64,000 nt of DNA from Variovorax sp. CAN15 (GTDB lineage Bacteria > Pseudomonadota > Gammaproteobacteria > Burkholderiales > Burkholderiaceae_C): the NCBI RefSeq assembly GCF_030462475.1, contig NZ_JASMRZ010000009.1:1-64000 (forward strand), in the 5' to 3' direction. Below the pieces are notes generated by a model, which worked only from the letters and a program-made list of their open reading frames with translations, did not search any database and had not been told where the DNA came from. A program made the translations under genes and the position numbers. Of this stretch, positions 1 to 8,402 are shown in pieces; the first letter of the stretch is position 1; every line of letters starts with the position of its first letter.

Positions 1-48
1 GCCCTCGGGCCTGGACGCGGATACGCCCTCGGGCCTGGACGCGGATAC
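1..48. repeat. 24-bp perfect tandem duplication at the window edge
   Basis: Bases 1-24 and 25-48 are identical (GCCCTCGGGCCTGGACGCGG followed by ATAC). The repeat lies in the 148-bp stretch that does not match the acyl-CoA synthetase gene it abuts. Its function is unknown; it could be part of another gene's repeat region or an assembly artefact. Confidence 0.7.
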
Positions 49-1345
49 CGGCACACTGCCTCAAGGCGCCAGCCAATCGCAGGCATCGATCCGCACCTGC
101 ATCACCTTCCTCACGCTGAAACCCGGCCTGTTCACCGCTCAGGGCCGCGACGCAGCCCGCGGGCCCGTTCACGCCGGGCGGCGTGATGGTCGAGATGCCG
201 GCCATCTCCGTCATGCCCAGGCTCTCGTGCACGTGCAGGCCGAACAGGCGCTCGAAGCGCGCGGCAAGCTCTGGCGCGAGCACGGCGGCGCCGGTCCGGC
301 AGTAGGTGATGGAGGAAATGTCAGCGCCGTCCAGCGGCACGTTGGCCAGTGCCGCGAGCACGGTGGGCACGGCCGACAGCGAGGTCGGGCGGTACTTGGC
401 CACCAGCTTCCAGTAGTTGGCCAGCACCTCCTTGTTGCGCAGCAGCGAGGGCGTGGGAATGATCACTTCCACGCCCGCCGACAGCGACGACAGCGAGGCC
501 GGCAGCACGCCCGCCACGTGGAACAGCGGATAGCCGTTGATCGAGATGCCGTTCTCGTTCATGCCCGCCACCTGCACGCTGGCCCATGCGGTGAACACCT
601 GCGCGCCGTGGCTGTGGCGCGCGAGCTTGGGCGCGCCCGTGGTGCCGCCGGTGTGGAAGTAGGCGGCGATGTCGGTGGGTGCGATGTCGCGGCCGCTCAC
701 GAGGCGGTCGCTAGGTTGTGCGGCGCGCAGCACGTCGAACTCGGCGACGCCTTCGGGCAGTGCACCCGCGGTACCCGGCGCCTCGTCATGCGGCGCCACG
801 CGCAGCACGGTGGTGAGCGTGGGCACCTGGCCGCGCAGGCGCATGGCCTTCGACCACATGCCCGATTCGGCATCCGAGCCGTAGGCGATCAGCACCTTGG
901 CGCGGCCGGCGGTCATGAGCGCGACCAGCTTCTCGTCGGTGAGCAGCGGGTTCAGCGGCTGCACGATGCCGGCGGCCTCGCCGCCCCAGAGCGCGAGGTG
1001 GTACTCCAGGCAGCCGGGCAGCAGCACCGCCACCGCGTCGTCGGGGCCTACGCCCAGCGTGTGCAGCACGTTCGCGGTCTGGTGGAGGCGCGAGAGCAGT
1101 TCGGCATACGACCAGCGGATCGGCTCGTCGGCCGGGTTGCCGGTGCGCAGGAAGGTCAGCGCGGTCTTGTCGCCGAAGGCATGGCCCGCGTTGCGGAAGA
1201 TCTCGTAGGTGCTGCGCACCGTGAGCGCCTGCTCCAGCGGCGTCTCCTCGAGCTTGCGGATGTCGGCGAGGCTGCGAACGGGCAGGGCGGGGCGAAATGG
1301 CGCGCCGACCGGGGTGCTGTAGTTGTTCTCGTATTTCTGCGTCAT
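1..1345 (-). CDS. AMP-dependent acyl-CoA synthetase, 5' part (broken, runs off the left edge)
   Basis: Reading from an ATG at 1345 the protein has the AMP-binding (ANL) fold: the P-loop YFHTGGTTGAPK at residues about 229-240 and the ESLGMTEMAG motif near 378. It would activate a carboxylic acid to its CoA thioester and is the last gene of the minus-strand beta-oxidation cluster above it. Similarity to the family stops abruptly after residue 399 (GPAGCV, about base 149). The frame stays open to base 1 but encodes unrelated residues and a 24-bp tandem repeat, so the C-terminal adenylation subdomain with its catalytic lysine is missing here. This is either a real rearrangement or an assembly edge. 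The family call is firm; substrate unknown. Confidence 0.8.
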   Translation of the reverse strand, partial: MTQKYENNYSTPVGAPFRPALPVRSLADIRKLEETPLEQALTVRSTYEIFRNAGHAFGDKTALTFLRTGNPADEPIRWSYAELLSRLHQTANVLHTLGVGPDDAVAVLLPGCLEYHLALWGGEAAGIVQPLNPLLTDEKLVALMTAGRAKVLIAYGSDAESGMWSKAMRLRGQVPTLTTVLRVAPHDEAPGTAGALPEGVAEFDVLRAAQPSDRLVSGRDIAPTDIAAYFHTGGTTGAPKLARHSHGAQVFTAWASVQVAGMNENGISINGYPLFHVAGVLPASLSSLSAGVEVIIPTPSLLRNKEVLANYWKLVAKYRPTSLSAVPTVLAALANVPLDGADISSITYCRTGAAVLAPELAARFERLFGLHVHESLGMTEMAGISTITPPGVNGPAGCVAALSGEQAGFQREEGDAGADRCLRLAGALRQCAGIRVQARGRIRVQARG

Positions 1346-1388
1346 GTCTTTGTCTCCTTGATGCTGTCGCCCTGCCGGCCCGGTTGTT

Positions 1389-2390
1389 CTACTGGTTCGT
1401 GATGTGGTTGTCGCGAATGACCTTGCCCCAGCGCTCGAAATCCTCGCGCATGCGCACGCCCGTCTGCTGCGGCGTGCGGTAGGCCGCGAAGGTGCCGACG
1501 CTCTGCAGCTTGTCCTGCACTTCCTTGTCGGCCAGCGCCTTCTTCAGCTCGGCGCTCATGCGCTCGACGATGTCCTTGGGCGTGCCGGCCGGTGCCAGCA
1601 GGCCGCCCCACGAGGTGGCGTCGAAGCCGGGAAAGCCCTGCTCGGCCACCGTCTTCACGTCGGGCAGCAGGCTCACGCGCTGGCCGGAGCCGACCGCGAT
1701 GGCGCGCAGCTTGCCGGCCTTGACGTGCGGCAGCACGCCCACGAGGTCGGAGAACATCGCCGGCACCTGGCCGCCGATCAGGTCGGTCACGGCCGGCGCG
1801 CTGCCGCGGTAGGGCACGTGCTGCATGTCGAACTTGCCGATGGTCTTGAGCTGCTCGGTCGTCAGGTGGCCGAAGCTGCCGGCGCCCGCGCTGGTGTAGT
1901 TGAGCTTGCCGCCCTCGGCCTTGGCCTTGGCGATCAGGCCCTGCACGCCGGTCACGTCGGGCAGCGACTTCGGGTTGACCACCAGCACGATCGGCAGGTC
2001 GTACACGCTGCCCACGGGCGTGAAGTTCTTGAAGATGTCGTAGCCGGCGGGGCCGTAGAGGTGCGCGGCCAGCAGCGTCGGCGTGGCCAGCATCACGAAG
2101 GTGTAGCCATCGGCCGGCGCGCGTGCGGCGGCAGCGGCGCCCACGGTGCCCGAGGCGCCGCTGCGGTTGTCGATGACGATGTTCTGGCCGAGCGCACCCG
2201 ACATCTTCTGCGCCACGATGCGCGAGGCCACGTCGGTGGGGCCGCCGGGCGGGAAGGGCACGATCAGCGTGATCGGCTTGGCGGGCCAGGCCTGGGCGAA
2301 GGCTGCGCCGGTGACGAGGGGCAGGGCGAGTGCGAGGAGCGCGCGGCGAACGGGACTGCGAAGGGAGCTGCGAAGAGAGAGGGATGCCAT
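1389..2390 (-). CDS. Bug-family (TctC-type) tripartite tricarboxylate transporter substrate-binding protein
   Basis: A 333-aa periplasmic binding protein. It has an N-terminal signal peptide with a hydrophobic core and an AFAQA cleavage site, followed by the family start WPAKPITLIVPFPPGG and the conserved segment HVPYRGSAPAVTDLIGGQVPAMF. Bug proteins bind small carboxylates and feed TTT transporters, or act alone as sensors. It sits between the CoA transferase and the acyl-CoA synthetase genes, so it probably captures the acid that the cluster degrades. No TctA/TctB membrane genes are nearby. I chose the start at 2390 because it begins the signal peptide, although no strong ribosome site is visible. 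Confidence 0.9.
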   Translation of the reverse strand: MASLSLRSSLRSPVRRALLALALPLVTGAAFAQAWPAKPITLIVPFPPGGPTDVASRIVAQKMSGALGQNIVIDNRSGASGTVGAAAAARAPADGYTFVMLATPTLLAAHLYGPAGYDIFKNFTPVGSVYDLPIVLVVNPKSLPDVTGVQGLIAKAKAEGGKLNYTSAGAGSFGHLTTEQLKTIGKFDMQHVPYRGSAPAVTDLIGGQVPAMFSDLVGVLPHVKAGKLRAIAVGSGQRVSLLPDVKTVAEQGFPGFDATSWGGLLAPAGTPKDIVERMSAELKKALADKEVQDKLQSVGTFAAYRTPQQTGVRMREDFERWGKVIRDNHITNQ

Positions 2391-2430
2391 TGGGTCTTGT
2401 CTACTTTGGAAATTCGGACGCCTGTCTTCT

Positions 2431-3639
2431 TCAGACGACGCCACTCGTTTTCAGCGCCGCCAGCTTTTCATCCGACAGGCCGAGCAGGGACTGCAGCACG
2501 TCGTGCGTGCCTTCGCCCAGGGTGGGCGGCGCGCTGCGCACGGGCAGGCGCTCGCCATCGAAACGGTAGGGCGGCGCCAGCACGTTGACCGTGCCTGCCA
2601 CGGGGTGCGGCTGCGTGGTCACCAGGCCGGCTTCGGTGGCGCGCTTCGATTGCAGTGCCTCCAGCAGCCCCAGCACCTCGCCGCACGGAATGCCCGCTGC
2701 GGTGAGCTTCGCGAGCAGGTCGGCGCGCTGGCGCTTGGCCAGTTCGGCGTGCAGCTCGGGCAGCAGCGCGGCGCGGTTGGCCGAGCGCAGGATGTTGGTC
2801 TTGAAGCGCTCGTCGGCCGCGAGGTCGGGCCGCTCGATCACCTCGGTGCAAAAGCGCGCGAACTGCGAGTTGTTGCCCACGGTGATGACCAGCGGGCCGT
2901 CGGCCGCGTCGAAAACGCCGTACGGCACGATCGACGGATGCGAGTTGCCGTAGCGCGGCGGGTCTTCGCCCATGAGCAGCGCTTCGAGGCCGTAGTAGGC
3001 GGTGATCATCAGGCCGCAGTCGAAGAGCGCCATCTCCACGTGCCGGCCCTTGCCTGTCTTCTCGCGCTGGTAGAGCGCCGCGAGGATGGCCTGCGCCGAG
3101 TACATGCCGGTGAACAGATCGACGGCGGCCACGCCGAACTTCAGCGGCGGCTGGTTCGCCTCGCCGTTGAGCGCCATCAGGCCGGCCTCGCCCTGCACCA
3201 CGAGGTCGTAGCCGGGGCGCGCGGCCTCGGGGCCGGTGCGGTCGTAGCCAGAGATAGAGCAGTAGATGAGGCCCGGCTGTTCCTTGCTGAGCTGCTCGTA
3301 GCCCAGGCCCAGCTTGTCGATGCCGCCGAACTTGAAGTTCTGGATCACCACGTCGCACTGCTTCGCGAGATCGCGCGCGAGCTGCTGGCCCTCGGGCGTC
3401 TGCAGATCGAGCGTGACGGAGCGCTTGTTGCGGTTCACGCTGTTGAAGTAGGCGGTCTCGGTCTTGCCCACGCGCAGGCCCCAGTCGCGCGTGTCGTCGC
3501 CACGGCCCGGGTGCTCCACCTTGATGACCTCGGCGCCCATGTCGGCCAGCACCATGCCGCACCAGGGGCCCGCGAGGATGCGGGACAGATCGAGAACGCG
3601 CACGCCGGCAAGCGGCAGCGATGAATTGGGCAAAGGCAT
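2431..3639 (-). CDS. CaiB/BaiF (class III) CoA transferase
   Basis: A 402-aa protein, the usual length for this family. It opens with LAGVRVLDLSRILAGPW and keeps GADVIKVE-like residues, the YDLVVQGEAGLM motif and a candidate catalytic aspartate at residue 174 (AAVDLFTG), which forms the aspartyl-CoA intermediate in formyl-CoA transferase relatives. It would move CoA between acyl-CoA and a free acid, a cheap way to activate the substrate of this pathway. An AGGGAG ribosome site eight bases upstream supports the start at 3639. It follows the enoyl-CoA hydratase gene by about 70 bases. Confidence 0.9.
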   Translation of the reverse strand: MPLPNSSLPLAGVRVLDLSRILAGPWCGMVLADMGAEVIKVEHPGRGDDTRDWGLRVGKTETAYFNSVNRNKRSVTLDLQTPEGQQLARDLAKQCDVVIQNFKFGGIDKLGLGYEQLSKEQPGLIYCSISGYDRTGPEAARPGYDLVVQGEAGLMALNGEANQPPLKFGVAAVDLFTGMYSAQAILAALYQREKTGKGRHVEMALFDCGLMITAYYGLEALLMGEDPPRYGNSHPSIVPYGVFDAADGPLVITVGNNSQFARFCTEVIERPDLAADERFKTNILRSANRAALLPELHAELAKRQRADLLAKLTAAGIPCGEVLGLLEALQSKRATEAGLVTTQPHPVAGTVNVLAPPYRFDGERLPVRSAPPTLGEGTHDVLQSLLGLSDEKLAALKTSGVV

Positions 3640-3711
3640 GAAATCAGCTCCCTGGAAACGAGAAAGCCCCGCACGGCGTGCGAGGCGCAAAGGCGGGTCG
3701 GGCGGCCCGCG

Positions 3712-4524
3712 TCAGGATGCGTCCTGCTTCCGGCCGCGCAGCGCCGCGAAGTCGGCCTTGCGCTTGCCGAGGAAGGCGCCGATGCCTTCGGCGGCTTCGG
3801 CGTCCGCCTGCGACTCGACCATGAACACGGCCTCGGCGTCGAGCTGCTCTTCCAGCGTGGCGCGGTGCGCCTGGCGGCACAGCGACTTGATGCGGGCGCT
3901 GGCGCGCTCGGGTCCGTTCGCCACCTTCGCAGCGAGTGCGATGGCCTCGGCCAGCGCGGCGCCCTTGTCGGTGAGGCGGTTGACCGCACCCAGCGCGTTC
4001 AGGCGCTCGGCCGTCATGCGGTCGCCGGTGAGGCACAGCTCGGTGAGGACCTGGCGCGAGACGAACTCCGCGAGGAAGGCCGTGGCGCCGCCGTCGGGCG
4101 TGAGGCCGACCTTGACGTAGGCCACGGTGAAGAAGGCGTCGCGCGCCGACACCAGCATGTCGCAGGCCAGCGCCATCGACAGGCCCGCGCCGGCAGCGCC
4201 GCCCTCGACGGCAGCGATCACCGGCTTGCCGCAGTCGCGAATGGCGCGGATCAGGTTGTGCAGGCCTTCGAGCTTCTCGCGGCGCTCCGACGCGGGCAGC
4301 TCTCGGCGCTTGGCCAGCAGGTTGAGGTCGCCGCCCGAGCAGAAGAAGTCGCCTGCGCCGGTGAAGACGATGGCCCCCACCTCGGGGTCGGCCTGCGCTT
4401 CGGCCAGCGCGGCCGAGAGCTCGGCGTACAGCGTCGGCGTGATCGCGTTGCGCGAGGCGGGGTTGCTGTTGGTCAGGATGCGGACCGCGCCTTCCTGCGA
4501 GATCAGAACGGTCTTGTTCGTCAT
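3712..4524 (-). CDS. Enoyl-CoA hydratase/isomerase (crotonase family)
   Basis: A 270-aa crotonase-fold protein. The two oxyanion-hole segments are visible as FFCSGGDLN and EGGAAGAGLSMALACD, and VKVGLTPDGG follows at the usual place. It would hydrate or isomerise enoyl-CoA. Its ATG overlaps the stop of the upstream acyl-CoA dehydrogenase (ATGA), indicating translational coupling. In gene order it matches pimE of the Rhodopseudomonas palustris pimeloyl-CoA operon; that assignment is by context only. Confidence 0.88.
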   Translation of the reverse strand: MTNKTVLISQEGAVRILTNSNPASRNAITPTLYAELSAALAEAQADPEVGAIVFTGAGDFFCSGGDLNLLAKRRELPASERREKLEGLHNLIRAIRDCGKPVIAAVEGGAAGAGLSMALACDMLVSARDAFFTVAYVKVGLTPDGGATAFLAEFVSRQVLTELCLTGDRMTAERLNALGAVNRLTDKGAALAEAIALAAKVANGPERASARIKSLCRQAHRATLEEQLDAEAVFMVESQADAEAAEGIGAFLGKRKADFAALRGRKQDAS

Positions 4525-5663
4525 GCCGCAACCTCCTTGCCCAGGGTGATGTAACGCTGCAGGTGGTGGTCTTCGTCGCCCAGCTGGTGGTCGATCATCA
4601 CGAGGCGCTTGGCGTAGTGGGGCAGGGGCAGCTCCCACGTCATGCCGATGCCGCCGTGCATCTGAATGCTCTCTTCGGCCACCAGCGCGCCGATGCGGCC
4701 GATGCTGAACTTGGCGGCCGACAGCGCGCGCTCGCGCGTCAGGCGGTCGCCGGTGTCGATGGCCGCCGCCGCGTTGATGACGGCCGAGCGGGCCTGTTCG
4801 ATCTCCAGCAGCAGGTCGGCCATGCGGTGCTGCAGCGCCTGAAAGCTGCCGATCAGCATGCCGAACTGCTTGCGGGTGCGCAGGTATTCCAGCGTGGCGG
4901 CCTTGGCGGCTTCCATCGCACCCAGTGCCTCGGCGCACAGCGCGAGCACGCCGCGGCCGATGGCGCGTTCCAGCACGGCGTGGCCCTGGCCTTCGTTGCC
5001 GAGCAGCGCGTCGGCGCCCAGCTTTACGCCGTCGAAGGAAAGTTCGGCGACGCGGCCGCCGTCGATGGCGGGGCAGCCGCGCACCGTCAGGCCGGCCGTC
5101 TTCGCGGGCACGAGGAACAGCGAGATGCCGGCCTCGTCGTCCACGTTGCCCGAGGTGCGGGCCGAGACCAGGAACAGGTCGGCCTGCTCGCCCTGCGGCA
5201 CCACGGCCTTGGCGCCGTGCAGCACCCAGCCATCGCCATTGCGTTCGGCCTTGGTGGCCACGCGGGTGCGTTCGTAGTGCGTGTCGGCCTCGTCGTGCGC
5301 GAAGGCCGCGACCATGGCGCCGTTGATGATGTCGCCGAGCTTTTCCTTCTGCGCGTCGCTTCCGGCGGCGCTGAGCGCCTCGCCGACCATCACCGCGCCC
5401 AGCAGCGGCTCGACCACGAGGCCGCGACCCAGTGCCTCGAAGACCACGGCGATGTCGAAGCCGCCGCCGCCGAAGCCGCCATCGGCCTCGCTGAACAGCG
5501 CGCCGATCACGCCCAGTTCGGCGAACTTCTGGAAGATTTCCTTGCTGAAGCCGTGCTCCGATTTCGCGATGCGGTCGCGCGCGTCGAAGGCGTACTGCTC
5601 GCTGATGAAGCGGTTCAGGCTGTCGGCGAGCATGCGCCGGTCTTCGGTGTGTTCGAAATTCAT
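4521..5663 (-). CDS. Acyl-CoA dehydrogenase (pimeloyl-CoA dehydrogenase small-subunit type)
   Basis: A 380-aa FAD-dependent acyl-CoA dehydrogenase. It has the N-terminal helical domain, the middle beta domain and the C-terminal four-helix segment with LRTRKQFGMLIGSFQALQHR and ESIQMHGGIGMTWELPL. Length and motifs resemble PimD-like small subunits that work with a larger partner; the next gene upstream encodes such a partner. AGGAGA six bases before the ATG at 5663 fixes the start. It would introduce the alpha-beta double bond, passing electrons to ETF. Whether it pairs with its neighbour or acts alone is inferred. Confidence 0.88.
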   Translation of the reverse strand: MNFEHTEDRRMLADSLNRFISEQYAFDARDRIAKSEHGFSKEIFQKFAELGVIGALFSEADGGFGGGGFDIAVVFEALGRGLVVEPLLGAVMVGEALSAAGSDAQKEKLGDIINGAMVAAFAHDEADTHYERTRVATKAERNGDGWVLHGAKAVVPQGEQADLFLVSARTSGNVDDEAGISLFLVPAKTAGLTVRGCPAIDGGRVAELSFDGVKLGADALLGNEGQGHAVLERAIGRGVLALCAEALGAMEAAKAATLEYLRTRKQFGMLIGSFQALQHRMADLLLEIEQARSAVINAAAAIDTGDRLTRERALSAAKFSIGRIGALVAEESIQMHGGIGMTWELPLPHYAKRLVMIDHQLGDEDHHLQRYITLGKEVAA

Positions 5664-5735
5664 TTCAAGTCTCCTGCGCATCCGCCAAGACACGCGTCGC
5701 ATGAAAAAAGTGCGGCTATCAAAGGGTGATTCCAG

Positions 5736-5825
5736 GAACGCCGCGGAACCGGCTTTGCCGGGCCGCTGGCGTTGCCCCCGGAAGGGGGGTGGCGGCCACA
5801 CGGAGTGGGCAAGCCTGGGGGAGAG
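5736..5825. repeat. Comamonadaceae-type intercistronic repeat, copy 1
   Basis: About 90 bases containing GGAACCGGCTTTGCCGGGCC, a CCCCCGGAAGGGGG hairpin and the run GCCTGGGGGAGAG. A second, nearly identical copy lies at 7084-7176. Each copy starts immediately behind the stop codon of a minus-strand gene, so in the transcript it forms stable hairpins between two cistrons. It may work as an attenuator, a partial terminator or an RNA-stabilising element; similar sequences occur widely in Variovorax relatives. Confidence 0.75.
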
Positions 5826-5828
5826 CCA

Positions 5829-7046
5829 TCACAGGCCCAGGATCATCTTGGAGATGATGTTCTTCTGGATTTCGTTCGAGCCGCCGAAGATCGACAGCTT
5901 GCGGTTGTTGAAGTAGCGCGAGGCGGCGGCCGATGCGTAGTCGGGGCCGAAGGTCTCGCCCCCGTTCTCGGTATAGCCGTCCTTCAGCGCCTCTGCGATG
6001 AAGGGGCGGCCATAGACGCCCATCGCGCGGCGGGCCAGCGAAGAAATCTCCTGGCGGATCTCGGTACCGCGGATCTTCAGCATCGAGCTTTCTGCGCCCG
6101 GCACGCCGCCGCCGGCCACCGCCGCGATCACGCGCAGGTTGGTGGTCTTCATGTTCTCCAGGTCGATCTCGACACGCGCCATGCGCGCGGCGAAGGCAGG
6201 GTCTTCCGCCAGCGGCTTGCCGTTCTTGGTCTGCGTGGCCGCGATGCCCTTGAGCTGTTCGAGTGCGGCCACCGAGAAGCCCACGCCCGCGATGTTGGTG
6301 CGCTCATACGTCAGCAGGTACTTGGCGCAGGTCCAGCCCTTGTTCTCTTCGCCCACGAGGTTCTCGGCGGGCACGCGCACGTCGGAGAAGAACACTTCGT
6401 TGACTTCATGCTCGCCGTCGAGCGTGATGATGGGGCGCACTTCCACGCCGGGCGAGGTCATGTCGATCAGCAGGAAGCTGATGCCTTCCTGCTTCTTCGC
6501 CTCGCGGTTGGTGCGCACCAGGCAGAAGATCATGTTGGCGTGCTGGCCCAGCGTGGTCCAGGTCTTCTGGCCGTTCACGATGAAGTGGTCGCCCTGCGCG
6601 TCGATGCCGCGCACGGCGGTGGTCTTCACGGCCGCGAGATCGGAGCCCGCGCCGGGTTCCGAATAGCCCTGGCACCACCAGTCGGCGCCGTCGAGGATGC
6701 GCGGCAGCCAATGCTTCTTCTGCGCCTCGTTGCCGTACTTGATGAGCACCGGGCCGAGCATGTTCACGCCGAAGGGCACGATGCGCGGCGCGAAGGCCAG
6801 GGCGCATTCGTTCTCGAAGATGAACTTCTCCACCGCCGTCCAGCCCGGGCCGCCGTACTGCTCGGGCCAGTGGTTGGCGAGCCAGCCGCGCTCGTTCAGG
6901 ATGGCGTGCCATTCCTGCATGTCGGCCTTCTCGAGGATCTTGCCGCCGCGCACTTTTTCGGCAAGGCGCACCGGCAGCTTGGCCGCCAGGAAGGCGCGCA
7001 CTTCGCTGCGGAAGGCTTCTTCTTCGGTCGTGAAGTTCAGGTCCAT
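5829..7046 (-). CDS. Acyl-CoA dehydrogenase (pimeloyl-CoA dehydrogenase large-subunit type)
   Basis: A 405-aa acyl-CoA dehydrogenase. It begins MDLNFTTEEEAFRSEVRAFL and contains WCQGYSEPGAGSDLAAVKTT (the conserved substrate/FAD segment), VNGQKTWTT, and a C-terminus with LSIFGGSNEIQKNIISK, the usual final motif. It matches PimC-like large subunits. It is separated from the small-subunit gene by the 90-base intercistronic repeat, as is the thiolase gene upstream. FAD-dependent desaturation of a medium-chain or dicarboxyl CoA ester is the likely reaction. Confidence 0.9.
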   Translation of the reverse strand: MDLNFTTEEEAFRSEVRAFLAAKLPVRLAEKVRGGKILEKADMQEWHAILNERGWLANHWPEQYGGPGWTAVEKFIFENECALAFAPRIVPFGVNMLGPVLIKYGNEAQKKHWLPRILDGADWWCQGYSEPGAGSDLAAVKTTAVRGIDAQGDHFIVNGQKTWTTLGQHANMIFCLVRTNREAKKQEGISFLLIDMTSPGVEVRPIITLDGEHEVNEVFFSDVRVPAENLVGEENKGWTCAKYLLTYERTNIAGVGFSVAALEQLKGIAATQTKNGKPLAEDPAFAARMARVEIDLENMKTTNLRVIAAVAGGGVPGAESSMLKIRGTEIRQEISSLARRAMGVYGRPFIAEALKDGYTENGGETFGPDYASAAASRYFNNRKLSIFGGSNEIQKNIISKMILGL

Positions 7047-7083
7047 GTTGTATCTCTCGGTTTCGTTTGGACGTATTCATCGG

Positions 7084-7176
7084 GAACACCGCGGAACCGG
7101 CTTTGCCGGGCCGCAGGTGTTGCCCCCGGAAGGGGGTTGGCGAAGCGACACGAAGTGCGCGCAGCCTGGGGGAGAG
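7084..7176. repeat. Comamonadaceae-type intercistronic repeat, copy 2
   Basis: Second copy of the repeat at 5736-5825, sharing CCGCGGAACCGGCTTTGCCG, the CCCCCGGAAGGGGG hairpin and the GCCTGGGGGAGAG end. It lies between the thiolase stop codon and the large dehydrogenase start on the minus strand. Confidence 0.75.
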
Positions 7177-7180
7177 TCGT

Positions 7181-8371
7181 TCAGTAGATCTCGAACAGGC
7201 CCGCGGCGCCCATGCCGCCCGCGATGCACATCGTGACCACGGCGTACTTGGCGCCACGGCGCTTGCCTTCGATGAGCACGTGGCCCGTGAGGCGCGCGCC
7301 GGTCATGCCGAAAGGGTGGCCGATGGAGATCGCGCCGCCGTTCACGTTCAGGCGCTCCGACGGAATGCCCAGCCGCTCCTGGCAGTAGATGGACTGCGAG
7401 GCGAAGGCTTCGTTGAGCTCCCACAGGTCGATGTCCTGCACCTTCAGGCCGTGGCGCGCGAGCAGCTTGGGCACGGCGAAGACCGGGCCGATGCCCATCT
7501 CGTCGGGCTCGCAGCCGGCCAGCGCGAGGCCGCGGAAGGCGCCCAGCGGCTTGAGGTTGGCGCGCTCGGCGTCCTTGGCCTCCATCAGCACGCAGGCCGA
7601 TGCGCCGTCCGACAGCTGCGAGGCGTTGCCGGCGGTGATGAACTTGTCTTCGCCCATCACGGGCTTCAGCTTGGCGAGCGCTTCGTAGGTGGTGCCGCGG
7701 CGGTTGCAGTTGTCTTCGGTGGCCGTCACTTCGCGGTAGGTGACCTCCTTCGTCTCCTTGTCGGTGACGGCCATCGTGGTGGTGCACGAGACGATCTCGT
7801 CCTTGTAGCGGCCGGCGATCTGCGCTTCTTCGGTGCGGCGCTGGCTCTCGGCGGAGAAGCGGTCCTGCGCCTCGCGGCTGATGTTGTAGCGCTGGGCGAC
7901 GATGTCGGCCGTTTCGATCATCGCCATGTACAGCTCGGGCTTGTGCTCGACGATCCACGGGTCCATGCCGCTGTCGCCGGCATCGGTGGCGCTGCGCGAG
8001 CGGATCTGCGAGATGCTTTCCACTCCGCCCGCGATCATGGCCGGCGCGCCGTCCACCACGATGCGGCCCGCGGCCATGGCAATCGCCTGCAGGCCCGAGG
8101 CGCAGAAGCGGTTGACGGTGGTGCCGGCGATGGAGATCGGCAGGCCCGCGCGGATGATGGCCTGGCGCGCCACGTTGCGGCCGGTGGTGCCCTCGGGGTA
8201 GCCGCAGCCGAGGATCGCGTCCTCGATCTGCGCCGGGTCGAGTCCGGAGCGCTCCACCGCTGCCTTTACGGCGAAGGCCGCCAGCGTGGGGCCGGGGGTG
8301 ATGTTGAATTCGCCGCGGTGCGCCTTGGTGAGCGGGGTGCGGGCGGTGGAAACGATGACGGCTTCACGCAT
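7181..8371 (-). CDS. Acetyl-CoA acetyltransferase (thiolase)
   Basis: A 396-aa thiolase. The nucleophilic cysteine is Cys90 ([10 protein letters not shown]). The histidine segment [13 protein letters not shown] and the second cysteine at about 382 ([11 protein letters not shown]) are both present. It would cleave the 3-ketoacyl-CoA at the end of each beta-oxidation round. AGGAGACACC precedes the ATG at 8371. Position matches pimB in a pim-like order. All catalytic residues look intact. Confidence 0.93.
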   Translation of the reverse strand: MREAVIVSTARTPLTKAHRGEFNITPGPTLAAFAVKAAVERSGLDPAQIEDAILGCGYPEGTTGRNVARQAIIRAGLPISIAGTTVNRFCASGLQAIAMAAGRIVVDGAPAMIAGGVESISQIRSRSATDAGDSGMDPWIVEHKPELYMAMIETADIVAQRYNISREAQDRFSAESQRRTEEAQIAGRYKDEIVSCTTTMAVTDKETKEVTYREVTATEDNCNRRGTTYEALAKLKPVMGEDKFITAGNASQLSDGASACVLMEAKDAERANLKPLGAFRGLALAGCEPDEMGIGPVFAVPKLLARHGLKVQDIDLWELNEAFASQSIYCQERLGIPSERLNVNGGAISIGHPFGMTGARLTGHVLIEGKRRGAKYAVVTMCIAGGMGAAGLFEIY

Positions 8372-8402
8372 GGGGGTGTCTCCTGGACGGCTGGCTCTGT
8401 GA

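Noticed and set aside
227-1402. A 391-codon plus-strand frame at the left edge
   Set aside because: The opposite strand encodes an acyl-CoA synthetase with its P-loop motif; the plus frame has no protein-like pattern.
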